From Treponema sp. (GTDB lineage: Bacteria; Spirochaetota; Spirochaetia; Treponematales; Breznakiellaceae), in NCBI GenBank assembly GCA_031283505.1, contig JAITBO010000108.1, positions 1 to 5,305 of the forward strand: a stretch of 5,305 nt of DNA, in the 5' to 3' direction. This document shows, in pieces, positions 1-5,305 of the stretch; positions within the stretch are counted from its first letter, which is position 1; every line of letters starts with the position of its first letter. The notes under the pieces are model-generated. The model did no database searches and was not told the DNA's origin. It worked only from the letters and a program-made list of their open reading frames with translations. Made by a program: the position numbers and the translations under genes.

Positions 1-296
1 CGCTTCCACAGGTGGACCAGGGCAGTAAACAGGGAAGCCGTCAGGACGGGAAGGGCTGTCCGAGGGTTCTCCCGGATGGGGCCGCTCATGGCGTTCACTG
101 CCAGGACGGTCATGGTCACCGGGGGGGCGGCTTTTTCCGCCAAGGACCGGAAGCGGCTCCCCAAGGTCCGTCCGGGGACCGGTTTTCCTCCATTCCGGCG
201 GCTGTCCCGGAAAAACAGAAAGGGGAAGACGCGGCAGAAAAGCACCACCCCGCCCATTATCACCGTCATAAGCAAAGCCTCCGAGACACTGAGCAT
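1..296 (-). CDS. azlD: AzlD-family branched-chain amino acid transport subunit (3' end outside window)
   Basis: Small membrane partner of AzlC. In this family the AzlC/AzlD pair exports branched-chain amino acids and their analogues across the inner membrane. My translation gives about 98 residues before the window edge, beginning MLSVSEALLMTVIMGGVVLF. A first hydrophobic helix is followed by the arginine and Pro-Phe of the CRVFPFLFF segment, matching the family's R-x-x-P-F pattern. A second hydrophobic stretch contains TVLAVNAMSGP, and a third ends in ALVHLWKR, where AzlD proteins typically have a lysine/arginine just before the last helix. The usual length is about 100-110 residues, so only the last few are missing. 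The ATG (294-296) overlaps the azlC TGA by one base (TGATG), which implies translational coupling. A GGAGG Shine-Dalgarno sequence lies 7 nt upstream, inside azlC. Confidence 0.82.
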   Translation of the reverse strand, partial: MLSVSEALLMTVIMGGVVLFCRVFPFLFFRDSRRNGGKPVPGRTLGSRFRSLAEKAAPPVTMTVLAVNAMSGPIRENPRTALPVLTASLFTALVHLWK

Positions 297-1093
297 CAGG
301 AGGCCTCCCCTGCATCGGGGATTCCCGCCCCCGGCTCCCCGGATTCAGGATCGCCGGAGGTTCCTCCCCCATCCGGTTCTTGTCCGGCGAAGATCTGGAC
401 CAGGGCCAGGGAAAAAACCAGGGCCGTAAGAAGGGAAAACCGGGAAGGGAGGAAAAAAGACGCAAGAACTGTGGCTGCGGTGGAAATGACGAAAGGAGCC
501 GGGCGTTTGATGCGGAGCATCTGTTCTATCATGAGGACGATAAAGAGAGCGGTCAGGGCAAACCCTATGCCTTCCATGTTGAAGGGGATGAGGGTTCCGG
601 CTACGGCGCCGATGACGGAACCGGCAACCCAGTAGCTCTGATCCAGGACGGCCACCAGGAACATGAAAGAAGGCCGGCTGCCGGTTTTTCCCGGACCGCC
701 GCCTTCGGGCAGGGACGAAAGGAGGGCGAAGGTTTCGTCCGAAAGAGCATAAATGAGGTAGAACTTAAAGGGACCGGAAGCGTTGATACGCCTCCCCAGG
801 GTGATGCCGTAGGCTATGTGACGGGCGTTGAGTATGAACTGGAGCAAGGCGGCCTCGGCAAGCCCCGCGCCCGCAACAAAGAGGCCCACCCCAAGATATT
901 GACCGGCCCCGGCATACATGAGAACTCCCATGACGGGAGCCAGCCACCAGGGATACCCGGCGTCCACCAGGAGAAGGCCGAAGGCGACGCCTATGGCCAT
1001 GTACCCCAGAAACACCGGAAAGGAATAACGGACCGCAGCCATAAAGGTTCCCGAACTGCTGTTCGGCTGTGGATGCTCAACCGGGTCTTTCAT
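296..1093 (-). CDS. azlC: AzlC-family branched-chain amino acid exporter, large subunit
   Basis: Inner-membrane permease of about 265 residues that, with AzlD, should export branched-chain amino acids. The hydrophobic stretches and motifs follow the AzlC family: FLGYMAIGVAFGLLLVDAG near the N-terminus, YAGAGQYLGVGLF, the conserved NARHIAYGITLGRRI, then LSDETFAL and SYWVAGSVIGAVAGTLIP. The frame extends upstream to a TTG at 1132, but I choose the ATG at 1093 because GGGGAGG sits just before it, whereas the ATG at 1105 and the TTG have no ribosome site. After the last helix the protein ends in a hydrophilic tail of about 25 residues rich in Gly, Pro, Ser, Glu and Asp, which is longer than usual for the family. 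It is divergent from the AMMECR1 gene and shares an 82-bp spacer with it. Substrate specificity is inferred from the family only. Confidence 0.88.
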   Translation of the reverse strand: MKDPVEHPQPNSSSGTFMAAVRYSFPVFLGYMAIGVAFGLLLVDAGYPWWLAPVMGVLMYAGAGQYLGVGLFVAGAGLAEAALLQFILNARHIAYGITLGRRINASGPFKFYLIYALSDETFALLSSLPEGGGPGKTGSRPSFMFLVAVLDQSYWVAGSVIGAVAGTLIPFNMEGIGFALTALFIVLMIEQMLRIKRPAPFVISTAATVLASFFLPSRFSLLTALVFSLALVQIFAGQEPDGGGTSGDPESGEPGAGIPDAGEAS

Positions 1094-1139
1094 GCCCCTC
1101 CCCATAGCGCAGCAAATATACGGCAAATACAAACTGCCA

Positions 1140-1169
1140 TTGTTTCATTTTTAAAAGAAGGATTATAAT
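1140..1169 (+). promoter_or_regulatory. Candidate sigma70-type promoter for the AMMECR1-murE pair
   Basis: A perfect TATAAT (1164-1169) stands 18 bp downstream of a TTGTTT -35-like hexamer (1140-1145), in the AT-rich part of an otherwise GC-rich divergent spacer. Transcription should begin about 6-7 bases after the -10 box, essentially at the ATG at 1176. The only Shine-Dalgarno-like string, AAGAAGGA (1155-1162), lies upstream of the -10 box and 13 nt from the ATG. The message would therefore be leaderless, or another upstream promoter is used. The facing azlC promoter is not clear; TATATT on the minus strand (about 1115-1120) is a weak candidate. Confidence 0.5.
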
Positions 1170-1175
1170 ATAAGT

Positions 1176-1751
1176 ATGAATTTTACCATAACCGGGGAAG
1201 AACGGGAAGTCCTGTTGAAGGACGCCAGGGAAAGTATCGCCGCTGTCCTGGAAAACAGGAATCCTGCGTACAACCGCAGCACGGAAATAAAAGAAGCCTT
1301 CAAGTCCGGCGCTTCGGCGCTGACGGAACCTTGCGGGGCCTTTGTCACCCTGCACAAGAAGGGACAGCTCCGGGGCTGCATAGGCCGCATGGCATCCCCC
1401 GATCCTCTGGAAAAAACAGTCAGGATCATGGCGGCGGAAGCCGCCTTCCGGGACCCCCGCTTTCCTCCCATTGCCGGAGACGAACTGGAAACCTGCCGCA
1501 TCGAGATTTCCGTCCTTTCCCCCATGGAGCCCTGCGCCGATCCCCGGCAGGTCAGGGTGGGGATTCACGGCATCTACCTGGTTCACCGGGGAAGGTCCGG
1601 GGTACTGCTCCCCCAGGTCCCGGTGGAACAGGGTTGGGATCTGGATGAATACCTGGATTACATCTGCGTCAAGGCGGGACTTCCTCCCCGTTCCTATGAC
1701 GATCCGGGGGCTAAACTCTTCACCTTTACCGCCACAGTCTTCGGGGAATAG
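1176..1751 (+). CDS. AMMECR1-domain protein (AmmeMemoRadiSam system protein A type)
   Basis: A soluble protein of 191 residues that is almost entirely one AMMECR1 domain. The family hallmarks are in order: GAFVTLHKKGQLRGCIG (54-70, with the nearly invariant LRGCIG at 65-70), AAFRDPRFPPI (89-99), ELETCRIEISVLSP (103-116), GIHGIYLV (129-136), LLPQVPVEQGWD (144-155) and KAGLP (166-170), ending LFTFTATVFGE. The length is normal for the bacterial form. Bacterial members are often encoded with a Memo-like protein and a radical SAM enzyme (the AmmeMemoRadiSam set), but neither is in this window. The biochemical function is not established; the conserved cysteine in LRGCIG suggests a catalytic or modification role (inference). 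murE begins one base after its stop, which suggests cotranscription. The ATG at 1176 is the only start that keeps the full domain. Confidence 0.93.
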   Translation: MNFTITGEEREVLLKDARESIAAVLENRNPAYNRSTEIKEAFKSGASALTEPCGAFVTLHKKGQLRGCIGRMASPDPLEKTVRIMAAEAAFRDPRFPPIAGDELETCRIEISVLSPMEPCADPRQVRVGIHGIYLVHRGRSGVLLPQVPVEQGWDLDEYLDYICVKAGLPPRSYDDPGAKLFTFTATVFGE

Positions 1752-1752
1752 T

Positions 1753-3375
1753 ATGGAAAGACGGCTTTCATCGTTTTTCACTCCCGAAACCGCCAAAAAA
1801 GCGGGGTATGTCGAAACCCCGGTCTCAGGCGCGGCCCAAAGGGAGTTTCTCGGCGGTTTCTCCCTTGATCCGGTCGTGACGGGTCTGGAGTACGATTCCC
1901 GCAGGGTAAAGCCCGGTTCCCTGTACTTCGCCCTGCCGGGGCTCCATGTTGACGGTCACGACTTCATATCCGCCGCCCTTGCCGGGGGAGCAGCAGTCAT
2001 CGTCCACCAGGAACCCCTGGTGGAATACCGGGAAGGGACGGTCTACATCAGAGCGAAGGATTCCCGGTTCGCCATGTCGCCATTGGCGGATGCCTTCTAC
2101 GGCAGCCCCTCCCGGCGTCTGGCGGTAATCGGGGTAACCGGCACGGAAGGCAAAAGCACCACGGTGTACCTCATCTACCAGCTTCTCATTCTGCTGGGCA
2201 GGAAGGCGGGGTTCATCTCCACAGTCAAGTATTCGGACGGCGGAGAAGAACAATGGAACCCCGAACATCAGACCACCCCGGAAGCCACGGCCATACACCG
2301 GCTCCTGGCGGATATGAGGGACAAGGGGGCGGAATTCGCGGTCCTGGAGTCCAGTTCCCACGGCCTGTCTCCCCGGACCAACCGTCTGGGGGACGTGGCT
2401 TTCGATGTGGCCGTCATGACCAACGTGACCCACGAACACCTGGAATTCCCCGGTTCCTGGGAACAGTACCGCCATGACAAGGCCAATCTGTTCAGGGCTT
2501 TGGACGCCTTTTCCCATTTCAAGGGTCCGGGGGAGGACCGGGAAATTCCCTCCTTCGGGGTGGTAAACGCCGACGACAGGAGCGCATCCTACTTTGCCGG
2601 GGCGACAAAAATGCGGACCTTCACCTATAGCGCCGGGGAGAATGCGGCGGATCTTTCGGCGGCGTCAATAGAAAGCGGCCCCACGGGAAACCGTTACCTG
2701 GTGCGGAATGCCGGAACCGGCGGGATGATGGATGTCACGGACCGGCTGCCGGGATCCTTCAACGCGGGGAATGTCCTCGCCGCCCTCCTTGCCGTATCGG
2801 GCATCCTTTCCGTACCGGCGGAAGACCTCATCCCCCTGGTCCCCAGCCTTAAACCCGTTCGAGGGCGGATGACGGCAATAGACAAGGGGCAGCCCTTTGA
2901 GGTCCTGGTGGATTACGCCCATACCCCCTCATCGTTCAGCGCCATATTGCCGCCCCTCAGGGAAAGGCTGGACAGGACGGGGGGCCGGATCATCACCCTC
3001 TTCGGGTCCGCCGGGGACAGGGACACGGCCAAGCGGCCCGAGCAGGGGCGCATTGCCGCCTTATGGTCGGACCTGATCGTCCTCACCGACGAGGACCCCC
3101 GGGGAGAAGAGCCCATGACTATCCTGGAGGAAATCGCCGCCGGATGTCCGGGCCGGAAAAAAGGGGAAGACCTCTTCTTTATCCCCGACAGACCGGCTGC
3201 AATCAGGAAGGCATTTGCCCTGGCGCGGCCCGGAGACCTGGTCCTGCTTCTGGGCAAGGGACACGAGAACTCTATCATTTACGCGGAAAGGACCATTCCC
3301 TACGATGAAATCGGGGAAGCCGAAAGGGCTCTTACGGAGACGGGCTATGATGGGGCCGGCGGCGGGGAACCGTGA
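1753..3375 (+). CDS. murE: UDP-N-acetylmuramoyl-L-alanyl-D-glutamate ligase adding the third stem-peptide residue (MurE)
   Basis: Cytoplasmic ATP-dependent ligase of peptidoglycan synthesis, 540 residues. The N-terminal UDP-binding domain carries GLEYDSRRVKPGSLYFALPG (44-63). The ATPase domain has P-loop GVTGTEGKSTT (127-137), TTPE (174-177), ESSSHGL (199-205), TNVTHEHLEF (223-232) and HDKANLF, whose Lys243 matches the carbamylated lysine. The C-terminal domain has GRM (371-373), VDYAHTPSS (386-394), GSAGDRDTAKRP (418-429), the specificity motif EDPR (447-450), DR (479-480) and GKGHE (501-505). E. coli MurE has DNPR there and adds diaminopimelate; EDPR is nearer the DDPR I recall from Thermotoga MurE, which uses lysine. 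The third amino acid (diaminopimelate, ornithine or lysine) is thus open. The start is ATG 1753, with GGGGA 5 nt before it, inside the end of the AMMECR1 gene. It is about 40 residues longer than typical MurE, including a Gly-rich tail. Confidence 0.95.
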   Translation: MERRLSSFFTPETAKKAGYVETPVSGAAQREFLGGFSLDPVVTGLEYDSRRVKPGSLYFALPGLHVDGHDFISAALAGGAAVIVHQEPLVEYREGTVYIRAKDSRFAMSPLADAFYGSPSRRLAVIGVTGTEGKSTTVYLIYQLLILLGRKAGFISTVKYSDGGEEQWNPEHQTTPEATAIHRLLADMRDKGAEFAVLESSSHGLSPRTNRLGDVAFDVAVMTNVTHEHLEFPGSWEQYRHDKANLFRALDAFSHFKGPGEDREIPSFGVVNADDRSASYFAGATKMRTFTYSAGENAADLSAASIESGPTGNRYLVRNAGTGGMMDVTDRLPGSFNAGNVLAALLAVSGILSVPAEDLIPLVPSLKPVRGRMTAIDKGQPFEVLVDYAHTPSSFSAILPPLRERLDRTGGRIITLFGSAGDRDTAKRPEQGRIAALWSDLIVLTDEDPRGEEPMTILEEIAAGCPGRKKGEDLFFIPDRPAAIRKAFALARPGDLVLLLGKGHENSIIYAERTIPYDEIGEAERALTETGYDGAGGGEP

Positions 3376-3774
3376 AGCGTCATGCCGGGCGGTCCTTAGC
3401 CCTGATGTATCCTTGTTTGGTATTCTAATGGGGTCAGACCAGTACGGCGATGGAAAACACGGGTGAAGTAAAAGGCGCTTTCAAATCCATTACCATTGAG
3501 CCTTTCTCAAAACTAATTGACTATGCGCTAACGCGCACGGTTTTGGGAAAACCTCCATTCCTTCATTATTCTAACGGTTGCTTTCGTATGTTCCCCCTGG
3601 CAGCGGTTGAGGCGGCGGAGACGCGGAAATTGCAGAGTATCCGGAGTGCCATCCCCGCGATGTAAGGGCATTGACGTATGACCGCCGTCTGCTGTTCGTA
3701 ACGGGCTTTGTTTGTTTTCGGTCCAAAGATCCTCCGCCGTACCCCCGGCCTTTCCGCTGAACGGTGGGGATTCT
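3376..3774. other. Intergenic stretch with no convincing gene; two small hairpins
   Basis: About 400 bp between the murE stop and the tail-to-tail end of the lipoprotein pseudogene. The open frames here are short, without Shine-Dalgarno sequences or recognisable motifs, and I do not call them. Two adjacent inverted repeats are visible: TGCGC/GCGCA around TAAC (3524-3537) and GGTTTT/AAAACC around GGG (3539-3553). Neither is followed by a T-run on the plus strand, so they are not standard terminators for murE. Read on the minus strand, GTGCGCG begins at 3538 and resembles the GUGYG start of group II introns; this is treated as a weak finding. The base composition here is more AT-rich than murE. 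This may be decayed mobile DNA. Confidence 0.5.
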
Positions 3775-4592
3775 CTATTCCAAACCGGCGATGGCGGTAA
3801 GGGCGGCGATATAGTCGGTATCCTCCCTGGTAACACCGGCGGCGGCGATTTTGGAGGGATCACCCAAACAGTAAGCATCCCGCCGGACCGCAGGTGGTAT
3901 GGGGGACCGCAAAGCCTCCTGCTGTGCGCGGATTTCGGCGGCGAATTCCGCTTCCGATCTCTCCCGTTCGTAACGAGTTTCTTCGTCAATTTCCTTGAAC
4001 ATGGATGCAATGGTCTGCTTGGCTCTTTGATCCTGTATATTGCCGGTTACATCAAGCAGGTACTTTGCCGCCAGTTTGCTCCATACATCGGGATCACAGG
4101 CGTAGACCACATAGTATTGAAAGACCTTGTTTTTTCTGCCGTCGGAATCGGTGGTTTCGATCTGCTGCCAAAAGCCGTACAGCCGTTCCTGGCCCGCGAT
4201 TGATACCGTTGTTTTGGTCACCGCGTTGTTTACCACGGAAAACTGATCGTCGTTGCCCAGGGTTATGGCGGCCTTTGTCGTTACCGCCTGTTTAAGCTGG
4301 TTGGTAAGCCACGCCGCATACTGCACGTCCGCGATGGTCATGGCGACGTTGAGCGCGGGGGCGCGGGACACGCTCACATTAGGCACCTTGTCCTCCCTGA
4401 TTTGCCAGTCCTGCTTGAATACCCGGAAGTTCCCCCTGAGTGCGGGTAGCAACCATGCCGGGGAAGCATCTTCACCCAGGCCCCGGTTGGCCCAGTCGGT
4501 GACACGCTGGCTGTCCGCAGTTCTTTTCGCTTCTCCGATTATTCTTCCTGCGTAACATGAGTTAGTAACAGGGTGGCGATTCGTTTTTACAT
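3775..4592 (-). pseudogene. Exported lipoprotein-like protein of unknown function, 5' end broken
   Basis: The frame 4560-3775 (TAG at 3775-3777) reads without interruption from SCYAGRIIGEAKRTADS through VTDWANRGLGEDASPAWLLP to a C-terminus ending TAIAGLE. It has no usable ATG or GTG at its head; the first TTG (4450-4452) lies deep inside good coding sequence. Upstream, GGAG (4602-4605) precedes an ATG at 4590-4592 in another frame. That frame reads Met, stop (TAA), then KRIATLLLT, a classic lysine/arginine-plus-hydrophobic signal peptide. Adding one base after LLLT would give L-T-x-C, a lipobox whose cysteine codon is 4555-4557. The gene therefore looks like a lipoprotein of about 270 residues that suffered a nonsense change at codon 2 and a one-base loss at the lipobox. 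The middle is rich in Ala/Gln/Val and Tyr/Trp; the region around residues 165-200 is charged and possibly helical. I do not recognise the family; an LPP20-like fold is a faint possibility. Confidence 0.6.
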
Positions 4593-4625
4593 ATACCGTT
4601 TCTCCATATCTTTACTTTCTTTGCT

Positions 4626-4702
4626 GTCGGCTGGGTCAGGACGGATTGCTCCGCCCCTTCCCGCCTAAGAACCGTACGTGAGAGTTTCCCCTCATACGGC
4701 TC
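4626..4702 (-). ncRNA. Group II intron domain V and domain VI ribozyme elements
   Basis: Domain V is exactly 34 nt (4702 down to 4669). GAGCCGUA pairs with UACGGUUC (one G-U), a two-base CG bulge follows, then a six-pair upper stem closed by a GAAA tetraloop. The catalytic AGC triad is at its positions 2-4. After a UUA linker, domain VI forms a stem with a GCAA tetraloop, an internal loop, GGG/CCC, a lone bulged A (4632) and a basal GGC/GCC. That A is seven bases from the 3' end at 4626, the standard branch-point distance. Both helices are fully intact, with no visible decay. Confidence 0.88.
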
Positions 4703-4716
4703 AAGCCTCACGTAAA

Positions 4717-4737
4717 CACGTATCTGCCGGATACGTG
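4717..4737. repeat. Perfect 8-bp inverted repeat, probable intron domain IV stem
   Basis: CACGTATC (4717-4724) and GATACGTG (4730-4737) pair perfectly around a five-base loop. The hairpin lies 15 bp outside domain V, on the side where domain IV should be in the minus-strand intron. It has no T-run, so it is not a terminator. Confidence 0.6.
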
Positions 4738-4790
4738 CCGGTATCGGTTATTCACCTCTCCCTTTGCCGCCCATGAAATTGAGTGGGCCG

Positions 4791-5305
4791 ATGATTTGCT
4801 CTTGTGGTATCTACCGTTACAAATTAAATCTTTTGCCCACCGAAAACAGTACCCGGTTTGACTTGATACAGGATCGGGGCGGGGAACGAAAAGTCTATGA
4901 GGGCTGCGCCGTTACCGGCTTTGAACTGCGGATACACCGGGGGGAGGCCGTAAAACTGAAACTGGACATACGGGGAGGAAAGGTAGAAGAGAGAAGTGAG
5001 GAGTTAGAAGTTGAAGACGCGGGGGATGAAAGCGGGGAACGGTTTAACGGCGATTGTATTACTTACCGGATAAACGGTATGGAATACCACAACATTTACG
5101 GCCTGACCCTTTCCACGAAAAAAGAAGGCGGGACAAAGACTGAACTGTGGATTAAAAGGGCTTTGGAACAAGGCCCTGATATACCGGGGATTATTGACGA
5201 ACTGACCATAACGGCGCAACTGCTCCGGGACAAGTACGAGTACCGCTATTACGGGATGTTCCGGCTGACCTTGACACGGCTGGTGCTGACCGCTGATGAA
5301 ACGGC
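4791..5305 (+). CDS. Hypothetical protein, possibly phage tail-tube-like (runs off the right edge)
   Basis: An open frame of 171 codons continues past the window edge. Protein-like character starts near residue 7 (GIYRYKLNLLPTENSTRFDL) and continues with VYEGCAVTGFELRIHRGEAV, then KLKLDIRGG, an acidic stretch, and a second half containing NGMEYHNIYGLTLS, IPGIIDELTITAQL and YYGMFRLTLTRLVL. The two-part beta-rich pattern, with a cysteine-containing turn and a late 'basic residue plus beta strand' half, faintly recalls phage major tail-tube proteins; I do not recognise a specific family. The true start is unclear. ATGs at 4773 and 4791 have no good Shine-Dalgarno sequence and lie at the edge of the intron remnant, so the original N-terminus may have been lost at that junction. 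It diverges from the lipoprotein pseudogene. Confidence 0.55.
   Translation, partial: MICSCGIYRYKLNLLPTENSTRFDLIQDRGGERKVYEGCAVTGFELRIHRGEAVKLKLDIRGGKVEERSEELEVEDAGDESGERFNGDCITYRINGMEYHNIYGLTLSTKKEGGTKTELWIKRALEQGPDIPGIIDELTITAQLLRDKYEYRYYGMFRLTLTRLVLTADET
4985..5012 (+). repeat. Degenerate heptanucleotide tandem repeat inside a coding frame
   Basis: Four consecutive purine-rich heptamers can be read: AGAAGAG, AGAAGTG, AGGAGTT and AGAAGTT, with a partial fifth unit after them. They encode an acidic segment (EERSEELEVED) inserted between two better-structured halves of the hypothetical protein. Degenerate heptamer arrays of this kind occur as dispersed short repeats in several bacterial groups. 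Four seven-base units are not a multiple of three, yet the frame is open on both sides, so the segment is tolerated as coding sequence. Confidence 0.55.

Larger units (their letters stand above)
4626..4760 (-). mobile_element. 5'-truncated group II intron remnant (end of domain IV, domains V and VI)
   Basis: Read on the minus strand, this is the 3' end of a group II intron: part of a domain IV stem (hairpin 4717-4737), domain V (4669-4702), domain VI (4629-4665) and a terminal GAC ending at 4626, which fits the AY rule for group II 3' ends. The 3' flank starts at 4625, about 33 bp before the ancestral ATG of the lipoprotein pseudogene. No reverse transcriptase/maturase reading frame exists upstream, because a plus-strand coding frame occupies the DNA from about 4810 onwards. 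Domains I-III are therefore missing. An intact 3' end with a lost 5' part is what abortive target-primed reverse transcription would leave, though later deletion is equally possible. The outer edge is uncertain, anywhere from about 4750 to 4810. Confidence 0.78.

Noticed and set aside
380..1168. Long open frame of about 262 codons on the plus strand, antisense to azlC
   Set aside because: Its composition (runs of Gly, Lys, Glu, Arg) is the typical antisense shadow of a GC-rich membrane-protein gene, while the minus strand gives a clear AzlC with all family motifs.
1825..2517. Open frame of about 230 codons on the minus strand inside murE
   Set aside because: It is a shadow of murE, which is unmistakable on the plus strand.
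3429..3439. GGGGTCAGACC string resembling sequences near REP-associated transposases
   Set aside because: Only a single copy, no inverted partner and no transposase nearby; too short to mean anything.
3450..3665. Plus-strand 71-codon frame beginning MENTGEVKGAFK
   Set aside because: No Shine-Dalgarno sequence, no recognisable motif, and it crosses two hairpins. It cannot be excluded as a relic, but I do not support it as a gene.
3694..3975. Ten-base repeat GTTCGTAACG at 3694 and 3966
   Set aside because: Repeats of this length are expected by chance in 5 kb and nothing flanking them matches well.
3528..4010. Minus-strand 160-codon frame overlapping the end of the lipoprotein gene
   Set aside because: About half is an out-of-frame shadow of the lipoprotein sequence; the rest is low-information and Arg/Pro-rich.
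3775..4452. Lipoprotein gene as an intact 225-residue protein starting at TTG 4452
   Set aside because: Good coding sequence continues at least 36 codons upstream of that TTG to the cysteine, so the TTG is internal and the real 5' end is the damaged one near 4592.
4717..4737. Hairpin as a rho-independent terminator
   Set aside because: No T-run on either strand; its place next to domain V explains it better as an intron stem.

Overview
The window is GC-rich bacterial DNA with dense Shine-Dalgarno-led genes. It has two parts: an ordinary housekeeping block (about 1-3375) and a decayed, mobile-element-marked block (about 3376-5305). The organism cannot be fixed from sequence alone. The MurE type (EDPR in place of the usual DNPR specificity motif), the AMMECR1 gene and the style of the lipoprotein make a spirochaete of the Treponema group my best guess, held loosely.

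Housekeeping block. On the minus strand, an azlC gene (296-1093) overlaps by one base a truncated azlD gene (1-296). Together they should encode a two-subunit branched-chain amino acid exporter. A short divergent spacer carries a perfect TATAAT box facing right. Rightward lies an AMMECR1-domain gene (1176-1751), and one base after its stop codon comes murE (1753-3375), the peptidoglycan ligase that adds the third stem-peptide residue. The two are probably cotranscribed.

Decayed block. About 400 bp after murE hold no convincing gene. Next, on the minus strand, is a gene for an exported lipoprotein-like protein of unknown function (3775-4592). It has an excellent reading frame for about 260 residues, but its signal-peptide region is broken by a stop at codon 2 and an apparent one-base loss at the lipobox. 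About 33 bp upstream of its ancestral start is the 3' end of a group II intron (4626 to about 4760, minus strand). Domain V is complete and perfectly folded, and domain VI has a bulged adenosine seven bases from the end. The 5' part of the intron, including any usable reverse transcriptase, is missing. Beyond it, on the plus strand, an open frame runs out of the window (about 4791-5305). It encodes an unidentified protein, faintly reminiscent of phage tail-tube proteins, and contains a degenerate heptanucleotide tandem repeat in frame.

No wholly new system is evident. The most interesting objects are the 5'-truncated group II intron next to a dying lipoprotein gene, the atypical MurE, and the tight AMMECR1-murE pairing.
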